Assembly: GCA_003155275.1 (NCBI GenBank) | Contig: PMCC01000100.1 | Span: 1,422-7,294, forward strand | DNA from: Actinomycetota bacterium | GTDB taxonomy: Bacteria > Actinomycetota > Humimicrobiia > Humimicrobiales > Humimicrobiaceae | Reading direction: 5' to 3' | DNA length: 5,873 nt | In this document: in pieces, positions 1-4,327 of the stretch | How positions within the stretch are numbered: position 1 is the stretch's first letter | Layout: each line of letters opens with the position of its first letter | The notes under the pieces: generated by a model | Seen by the model: the letters and a program-made list of their open reading frames with translations, nothing else | What the model was told of the DNA's origin: nothing | Databases searched by the model: none | Translations under genes and position numbers: made by a program

Positions 1-264
1 CGAAAAAATTCGGAGTACAGAAAAAAAGAATTTGAGAGAAGGATTTCAGTAAAATTTGAGGATTTTGAAATCTATATTGTAAGCATCGAGGATCTTATTA
101 TTTCCAAAGCAATATGGGCACTAGACAGCAACTCTGAAATGCAAAACAGGGATATAGAAATGCTGCTTAAAGAAAAAGTGGATTTGGATTATATAGGGAA
201 ATGGGCCGCAAAGTTAAATCTTACAGATTATCTAAAGAGGTTTGAAGTTGGAAAGCAGAAATAA
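1..264 (+). CDS. nucleotidyltransferase-like protein, C-terminal fragment (5' end outside window)
   Basis: Frame 1 is open from the first base to a TAA at 262-264, giving the last 87 residues of a protein whose start lies upstream. The visible part has a motif EDLIISKAIWALD (fragment residues 30-42), then NRDIEMLL, then a hydrophobic/charged end with LDYIGKWAAKLNLTDYLKR. From family knowledge, an 'EDLIxxK' helix followed by 'RDIxxLL' and 'LDxxYLxxWAxxLG' is typical of the C-terminal half of small stand-alone nucleotidyltransferases (DUF6036- or AbiEii-like). The catalytic GS...DxD part would lie upstream, so activity cannot be judged. The gene overlaps the next one by 17 bases, and the next gene's ribosome binding site lies inside this one, so the two are probably co-translated. 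Such enzymes often transfer nucleotides to proteins or RNA and some belong to toxin-antitoxin systems, but substrate and role here are unknown. Confidence 0.6.
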   Translation, partial: RKNSEYRKKEFERRISVKFEDFEIYIVSIEDLIISKAIWALDSNSEMQNRDIEMLLKEKVDLDYIGKWAAKLNLTDYLKRFEVGKQK

Positions 265-526
265 AAATTCAGGGGATGTTGCCTCTCATTATGCAGCCGA
301 TGACTTTTTCAATGGACTTTTCAGAGAAAAGACCGGCGAAGAGAGAATGCAGATGGGATTTTCCATGTTTGAATTCGCTGTAAAATTTGCAATTGCATCA
401 ATAACAGAAAAACACAAAAACCGGGATTTAAGTCCCTGCCAGCTAAAAAAAGAATTATTCTTAAGGTTATACAGCAATGATTTCAGTGAAACACAAAAGG
501 CTGAAATATTAAAGTCAATAAGATAA
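248..526 (+). CDS. small protein of unknown function paired with the nucleotidyltransferase
   Basis: This encodes about 92 residues from TTG at 248; an in-frame TTG at 242 would add two. I prefer 248 because AGAGG (236-240) lies 7 bases before it and only 1 base before 242. The start lies inside the upstream gene, in another frame. Visible features are an acidic N-terminus, the motif GEERMQMGFSMFEFA followed by a hydrophobic helix (AVKFAIASI), then LSPCQLKKELFLRLYSNDF and a helical C-terminus. From memory, small proteins with 'GEERLxMxxxMFDxA...ELRxxLFLRxYGxDF' recur next to nucleotidyltransferase genes, without an assigned function. There is no signal peptide, no membrane span and no HEPN-type RX4-6H motif. 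It may be a binding partner or antitoxin of the upstream enzyme; that is inference from arrangement only. The protein is complete and the gene ends 57 bases before the convergent xylB. Confidence 0.6.
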   Translation: MESRNKNSGDVASHYAADDFFNGLFREKTGEERMQMGFSMFEFAVKFAIASITEKHKNRDLSPCQLKKELFLRLYSNDFSETQKAEILKSIR

Positions 527-583
527 AAAGAAAAAATCCTAAAATATTTATACCTTAATTATTTATACCTAAATATTCATTAT
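527..583. other. convergent intergenic gap, no clear terminator
   Basis: This is a 57-base AT-rich gap between the stop codons of the small plus-strand gene and xylB. It holds an 11-base direct repeat and a weak all-A/T inverted repeat (543-550 with 570-577, 19-base loop). The A-rich run just after 526 reads as a T-rich tract on the minus strand and could help end the xylB transcript. No GC-rich hairpin precedes it, so I do not call a terminator. Confidence 0.5.
545..570. repeat. 11-base direct repeat, 15-base period
   Basis: TATTTATACCT occurs perfectly at 545-555 and again at 560-570. The copies lie between two convergent genes, not upstream of a start, so an operator role is unlikely. Chance or slippage in AT-rich DNA is a sufficient explanation. 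Confidence 0.5.
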
Positions 584-2110
584 TCATGCAATACTGTTAA
601 GCTTTGAAAAGTCGTCTTTCAGGTCTTTGTAAAGCGATTTGTATATCTCATATGCTTTTTTATATTTTTCAGCATTAACAGGAATGGGGTTTACTTCTTC
701 AACTTCCTTTATTACCCTGTCTGTTGCATCCTGGATACTTCTATATATCCCGCAGCCAACTCCTGCAAGCAGCGCCCCGCCATATGATGGCCCTTCCTCA
801 ACATTCAGCGTTGCAATTTTCACATTGAATATATCAGCTATTATTTGCTTCCATATTTTGCTTTTTGCGCCGCCGCCAAAAAGAATTACCTTGTCTGTTT
901 TTACCCCGACTTCATTCATCAGCGACAGGCAGTCAAACTGGCTGTAAGCAACTCCTTCCAGGATCGCCCTTACAAAGTGGTCCTGCCCATGCAAATATGA
1001 AAGGCCGAAAAATACCCCTCTTGCGTACGGATCCGCATGCGGTGTGCGCTCACCGGAAAGATACGGCAGGAAGATAAGCCCCTCAGAACCGCATTTTACA
1101 TTCTGGGCCTGAAGGTCCAAAAGCTTATAGCTCTTAACATCAGGATATTTTTCTTTGATTTGGCTGCTGGGGCCAAAATTATCATCATACCATTTAAGTG
1201 AGCCTGCTGCTGCAAGCGTCACTCCCATCATATGCCATTTGCCCGGCACCGCGTGGCAGAATGAATGAAGCCTCCCCTGTGTGTCGTAAGCCGGCTTTTC
1301 ACTGTATGAAAAAACCACACCGCTTGTGCCGATATAATCAGAGATAAGCCCGGGTTTTACAATCCCTGAACCTACTGCTCCACCCGCCTGGTCCCCTGCG
1401 CCGCCGGCAATCGGGGTGCCCTCTTTAAGCCCGGTGATCCTTGCCGCTTCGGCGCTTACTTTTGCAGATACTTCGCAGGACTCATATAAGTCCGGAAGTA
1501 GGTTTTTATCTATTTTTAAACCCGAGAGGATCTCATCAGACCATTTTCTTTTTGCAATGTCCATCAATATTGTGCCTGAACCGTCAGATACTTCAGTCGC
1601 ATAAGTGCCGGATAACATGAATCTTATGTAGTCCTTCGGCAGCAATATCTTAAATAAATTCTTATACGCTTCGGGTTCATTCTCCCTGAGCCACAATATC
1701 TTGGGAGCCGTAAAACCTGTAAGCGCCTTATTATATGAAAGCTTTATGAAACCTTCATAACCAAAGATATCGTAAATCTCATCACACTGCTTTTGTGTCC
1801 TCTGGTCGCACCAAAGGAGCGCAGGTCGGAGCACATTTCCGTCTTTGCCTAAAAAAACGCTGCCGTGCATCTGACCGGAGGGGCCTATTGCAGCAATATC
1901 TCCGGGTTTGACTTTGGATTTTTCGATGACTTTTTTAATGACTTCTACCGATGCCTTCCACCAGTCTTCGGGTTTTTGTTCCGCCCATCCGGGCTTTAGA
2001 GTGATAAGCGGGTACTCGCTCGTTGCAGAGGCAATAAGTTTTCCGTCCTCATCTATAATAATAGCCCTTGTGGAACTTGTGCCGATATCCATGCCTAAAA
2101 TATAAGCCAT
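584..2110 (-). CDS. xylB: xylulokinase (D-xylulose kinase, FGGY family)
   Basis: This cytoplasmic enzyme phosphorylates D-xylulose with ATP to D-xylulose 5-phosphate, the step after xylose isomerase that feeds the pentose phosphate pathway. The protein has 508 residues, close to the family's usual ~480-510, and looks intact. The N-terminal domain has the phosphate-binding MDIGTSS (7-13), GQMHG (79-83) and LRPALLWCDQR (94-104). FGGY signature 1 matches at 132-144 (GFTAPKILWLREN) and signature 2 at 365-385. Residues 236-246 (GGAGDQAGGAV) contain the expected catalytic base Asp240. HSFCHA (282-287), FLPYLSGERTPH (347-358) and the nucleotide-binding FGGGAKS (411-417) follow E. coli XylB closely. 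WCDQR and GDQ replace E. coli WNDGR and GDN; these appear to be ordinary variants. The start is ATG (2108-2110) with GGAG six bases upstream. The gene stands alone: convergent with its 3' neighbour and divergent from the ABC operon, with no xylA or xylose transporter visible. Another FGGY sugar kinase activity is possible but less likely. Confidence 0.95.
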   Translation of the reverse strand: MAYILGMDIGTSSTRAIIIDEDGKLIASATSEYPLITLKPGWAEQKPEDWWKASVEVIKKVIEKSKVKPGDIAAIGPSGQMHGSVFLGKDGNVLRPALLWCDQRTQKQCDEIYDIFGYEGFIKLSYNKALTGFTAPKILWLRENEPEAYKNLFKILLPKDYIRFMLSGTYATEVSDGSGTILMDIAKRKWSDEILSGLKIDKNLLPDLYESCEVSAKVSAEAARITGLKEGTPIAGGAGDQAGGAVGSGIVKPGLISDYIGTSGVVFSYSEKPAYDTQGRLHSFCHAVPGKWHMMGVTLAAAGSLKWYDDNFGPSSQIKEKYPDVKSYKLLDLQAQNVKCGSEGLIFLPYLSGERTPHADPYARGVFFGLSYLHGQDHFVRAILEGVAYSQFDCLSLMNEVGVKTDKVILFGGGAKSKIWKQIIADIFNVKIATLNVEEGPSYGGALLAGVGCGIYRSIQDATDRVIKEVEEVNPIPVNAEKYKKAYEIYKSLYKDLKDDFSKLNSIA

Positions 2111-2116
2111 CAGATT

Positions 2117-2120
2117 CTCC
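2117..2120 (-). promoter_or_regulatory. ribosome binding site of xylB
   Basis: On the minus strand, GGAG stands 6 bases before the xylB ATG, preceded by an A-rich stretch. Spacing and match are good, which fixes the xylB start. Confidence 0.75.
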
Positions 2121-2152
2121 TTTTTTACTTAAAAAAATAATTACTATTTATG

Positions 2153-2183
2153 ATTTTATGATTATATTTATTTTATTTGTCAC
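2153..2183 (-). promoter_or_regulatory. candidate xylB promoter elements
   Basis: On the minus strand a perfect TATAAT lies at 2166-2161 and a TAAAAT at 2158-2153, about 45-50 bases upstream of the xylB start. GTGACA (2183-2178, 5 of 6 to the -35 consensus) precedes them. Spacing is 11 bases to the first and 19 to the second, neither ideal. In DNA this AT-rich, -10 look-alikes are expected, so this is a weak call. Confidence 0.25.
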
Positions 2184-2325
2184 AATAAAAGTTTTTTTGC
2201 AATTAAAGTAAAAACCTTTTTATAGTTAACCAAAAATACTGTTTTTCAGAAACTAAAATATATTATACTTATAAATAGGATTTTGATAAGCTTTTTTATT
2301 ATTTAAAAAACTTTAAAACTATAAA

Positions 2326-2383
2326 ATGGTGATTACAAATAAAACAACTCCTGACACTTGCCAAATATTTTAAAAAACACAGA
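2326..2383 (+). other. probable coding 5' extension of the first ABC gene
   Basis: In the frame of the ABC gene, 2333-2383 has no stop and reads LQIKQLLTLAKYFKKHRMP across the annotated start. 'LLxLxxYFKxHR' is the expected elbow helix just before the first membrane segment of ABC exporters, so this stretch looks translated. It contains no ATG, GTG or TTG in frame: only ATA (2339) or CTG (2351). Alternatively, ATG at 2326 followed by loss of one A from the AAAA run (2341-2344) would give a continuous N-terminus beginning MVITNKQLLTLAKYF. So the start is either non-canonical or disguised by a one-base frameshift or sequencing error. Confidence 0.55.
2328..2333 (+). promoter_or_regulatory. Shine-Dalgarno-like GGTGAT before the first ABC gene
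   Basis: GGTGAT matches six bases of the full anti-Shine-Dalgarno complement (AGGAGGTGAT). It stands 5 bases before an in-frame ATA at 2339 and 50 bases before the first in-frame ATG at 2384, which has no Shine-Dalgarno sequence of its own. This placement supports initiation upstream of 2384. Confidence 0.4.
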
Positions 2384-4327
2384 ATGCCGATAATTGGCAG
2401 CATACTCCATATTATTGCCACAAATGCAATTGCGCTTGCTCTGCCCTGGATATTAAAGCTGGTTATTGACAGTATCAAGGATTACCCGCAATCAAAGCCT
2501 CAACTTATAGCATATGCGGCACTGATAGTGGGGCTGGCTGCTGTTGAAGGAATATTCCGGTTTTATATGAGACGGCTCTTGATAGGGGTGTCAAGGAAGA
2601 TGGAATACAGCATAAGGGCAGATTTTTTTATTCACCTGCAGCGGCTTGACTCGTCATTTTTTGAAAATAACCGCACAGGAAGCATCATGGCGCTTATTTC
2701 CAATGACCTGGATGCCGTTAGAAATTTCCTGGGCCCGGGGCTGTTAAACCTTTTTAGCACTGTCTTTGCTTTTGCATCTACACTGACCGTAATGTTTTTT
2801 ATAAGTGTCAATCTCACCTTATATTCGCTTATAGCGATCCCATTGCTGCCCCTTATTGTAAGCAGGCTAAGCGCAACGCTTCACAACAGGTTTAAACTTT
2901 CCCAGGAGCATTATGCCCTGCTTTCTGCGAGAACCCAGGAAAGTATTGCAGGAATCAAGGTAGTCAAATCCTTTACCCAGGAAGGCAATGAAATAAATAC
3001 TTTTGCCGAACTAAACAGGGAATATATAAATAAAAACATGGCTCTTGCCAGGGTGCGAAGCTTATTCTGGCCCCTTATGATATTGGTGGGCGGCATCGGC
3101 TCACTGGTTGTATTAATAATCGGTGGTTTCCAGGTAATAAACGGCCGCCTTACAATCGGACAGTTTGTCCAGTTCAGCGCTTATATTATAGCTTTGGCAT
3201 GGCCCCTTATGTCCCTTGGGTGGGTCATCAACCTCATCCAGAGAGGCGAGGTCTCAATGGGGAGGATAAATAAGATTTTTAATATAGCTCCCGGCATAAA
3301 AGAGCCTGTAAAGCCGGTAATTATAAAAAAATTGAGCGGAAATATTGTGTTTAGAGACGTCTGTTTTAAATACCCCAAACTTAAGAGTTATGAAATTTAT
3401 GAAGATGAGCCCGTTAAAGACAAAGAGAAAGACAAAGCAGCTGCCGGGGACAAAGAGAAGAGTAAAGAAAAGATTGATAATATCACGGGAAACATTGCAG
3501 GTAATGCAGATACCGGCGCGGGCAGCGGCCTGACCGGCAAAGGTGAAGATGAAACCTCAACAATCTCCCAAAATGATAGTGATGCCGATCCTAATAACTT
3601 CAATTGGACGGTTAAAAAAATAAGTTTTAAGATAAGGCCCGGAACCCAAACAGGTATTGCCGGTTTTACAGGGTCAGGAAAATCCACAATAGTTAATTTA
3701 ATCCCCCGCTTATATGACATCCAGGAAGGCTCCATAATGTTTGACGGAGTCGACATAAAAGAGATATCTCTAAAGACCTTAAGGTCAAATATTGCATATG
3801 TCACCCAAGATCCGTTTATTTTTTCAAGCACTATCAGGGAAAACATAATATTTGGGAAGGAAGAAAAAACTGCCGGACTTTCTGAAGAAGAGTTAGATAA
3901 AAAAATAATTGAAGCTTCAAAAATCGCCCACCTCCATGAAGACATCGAAACTTTTCCGGACAAATACCATACAATTGTCGGCGAAAGAGGCATTACTCTT
4001 TCCGGAGGACAGAAGCAAAGGCTTGCAATTGCCAGGGCCTTATTTTATGAACCTGAAATACTGATAATGGATGATACATTTTCAAATATAGACACAAATA
4101 CCGAAGAAATGATACTTAAAGACTTAAAAATCAGGACAAAAAATCTTACGACTATTATTATTTCCCACAGGATTTCAACCATAAAAGATTCTGACTTTAT
4201 CCTTATTATGGATGAGGGGGAGATTGCGGAAAGAGGAAATCACAGCGAGCTTTTAAAGAAATGCGGTATTTACCAGAAACTTTACAAGCGACAGCAGCTG
4301 GCTGAAGAATTGGACGAGGAATTATGA
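2384..4327 (+). CDS. ABC exporter half-transporter, degenerate-site subunit
   Basis: An inner-membrane protein with an N-terminal membrane domain and C-terminal ATPase domain, 647 residues from the only ATG; the real start is probably upstream. About six membrane helices can be seen, near residues 3-27, 40-60, 117-142, 144-162, 228-252 and 260-285. The coupling region ESIAGIKVVKSF (186-197) is typical of multidrug/lipid-type exporters. ATPase motifs: A-loop Tyr330, Walker A GFTGSGKST (427-435), Q-loop Gln475, signature LSGGQ (539-543), Walker B ILIMDD (559-564), D-loop SNID and H-loop His595. The residue after Walker B Asp563 is Asp564 rather than the catalytic Glu, as in TM287 and BmrC, marking the low-activity half of a heterodimer. 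Residues ~333-405 form an unusual charged insert between the A-loop and Walker A. The stop overlaps the next gene by ATGA, so the two subunits are probably made together. Substrate is unknown; drug, lipid or peptide export are all possible. Confidence 0.9.
   Translation: MPIIGSILHIIATNAIALALPWILKLVIDSIKDYPQSKPQLIAYAALIVGLAAVEGIFRFYMRRLLIGVSRKMEYSIRADFFIHLQRLDSSFFENNRTGSIMALISNDLDAVRNFLGPGLLNLFSTVFAFASTLTVMFFISVNLTLYSLIAIPLLPLIVSRLSATLHNRFKLSQEHYALLSARTQESIAGIKVVKSFTQEGNEINTFAELNREYINKNMALARVRSLFWPLMILVGGIGSLVVLIIGGFQVINGRLTIGQFVQFSAYIIALAWPLMSLGWVINLIQRGEVSMGRINKIFNIAPGIKEPVKPVIIKKLSGNIVFRDVCFKYPKLKSYEIYEDEPVKDKEKDKAAAGDKEKSKEKIDNITGNIAGNADTGAGSGLTGKGEDETSTISQNDSDADPNNFNWTVKKISFKIRPGTQTGIAGFTGSGKSTIVNLIPRLYDIQEGSIMFDGVDIKEISLKTLRSNIAYVTQDPFIFSSTIRENIIFGKEEKTAGLSEEELDKKIIEASKIAHLHEDIETFPDKYHTIVGERGITLSGGQKQRLAIARALFYEPEILIMDDTFSNIDTNTEEMILKDLKIRTKNLTTIIISHRISTIKDSDFILIMDEGEIAERGNHSELLKKCGIYQKLYKRQQLAEELDEEL
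3380..3598 (+). repeat. low-complexity charged insert in the ATPase domain
   Basis: This encodes residues ~333-405 of the first ABC protein. The first half is Lys/Glu/Asp-rich, with DKEK at residues 346-349 and 356-359 and SKEK directly after; GACAAAGAGAA occurs at 3419-3429 and 3449-3459, exactly 30 bases apart. The second half is rich in Gly, Asn, Thr, Ser and Asp. Homologous exporters usually have well under ten residues between the A-loop Tyr and the 'VLKDISF' strand; here there are about 79. The reading frame stays open and the ATPase motifs resume normally, so it is probably a disordered surface loop that expanded by slippage. Confidence 0.7.
4316..4327 (+). promoter_or_regulatory. ATGA start/stop overlap with ribosome binding site
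   Basis: GAGGA (4316-4320) stands 3 bases before ATG (4324-4326) of the second ABC gene. That ATG overlaps the TGA (4325-4327) of the first gene. This arrangement typically couples translation and helps make two subunits in equal amounts. Confidence 0.8.

Larger units (their letters stand above)
2111..2383. other. AT-rich divergent intergenic region
   Basis: These 273 bases separate xylB from the divergent ABC operon and must hold both promoters. They are strongly A/T-biased, with several homopolymer runs. On the plus strand a TATTATACTT stretch (2261-2270) could contain a -10 element for the ABC operon, but no convincing -35 stands at 16-18 bases. No riboswitch-like fold, tRNA or paired operator could be recognised. 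The last ~58 bases may encode the true N-terminus of the first ABC protein. Confidence 0.6.

Noticed and set aside
543..577. Inverted repeat AATATTTA / TAAATATT as a possible bidirectional terminator
   Set aside because: The 8-pair stem is only A/T with a 19-base loop and no following T run at the right place; it would be unstable and is expected by chance in such DNA.
639..1077. Plus-strand open frames of 70-102 codons opposite xylB
   Set aside because: xylB is intact and strongly conserved on the other strand, and these translations look like reverse-frame by-products.
2188..2314. Inverted repeat AAAGTTTTTT (2188-2197) / AAAAAACTTT (2305-2314)
   Set aside because: It consists mostly of homopolymer runs with over 100 bases between arms; low-complexity chance matching explains it.
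2326..2373. Separate 15-residue leader peptide starting at ATG 2326
   Set aside because: The ATG has no ribosome binding site and the peptide has no attenuation-like codon runs; it is better explained as the disguised N-terminus of the ABC gene.
3397..3993. 198-codon open frame on the minus strand opposite the ATPase domain of the first ABC gene
   Set aside because: It lies entirely antisense to a well-supported gene with all ABC motifs, its translation has no recognisable domain, and it has no evident ribosome binding site. It is a shadow frame.
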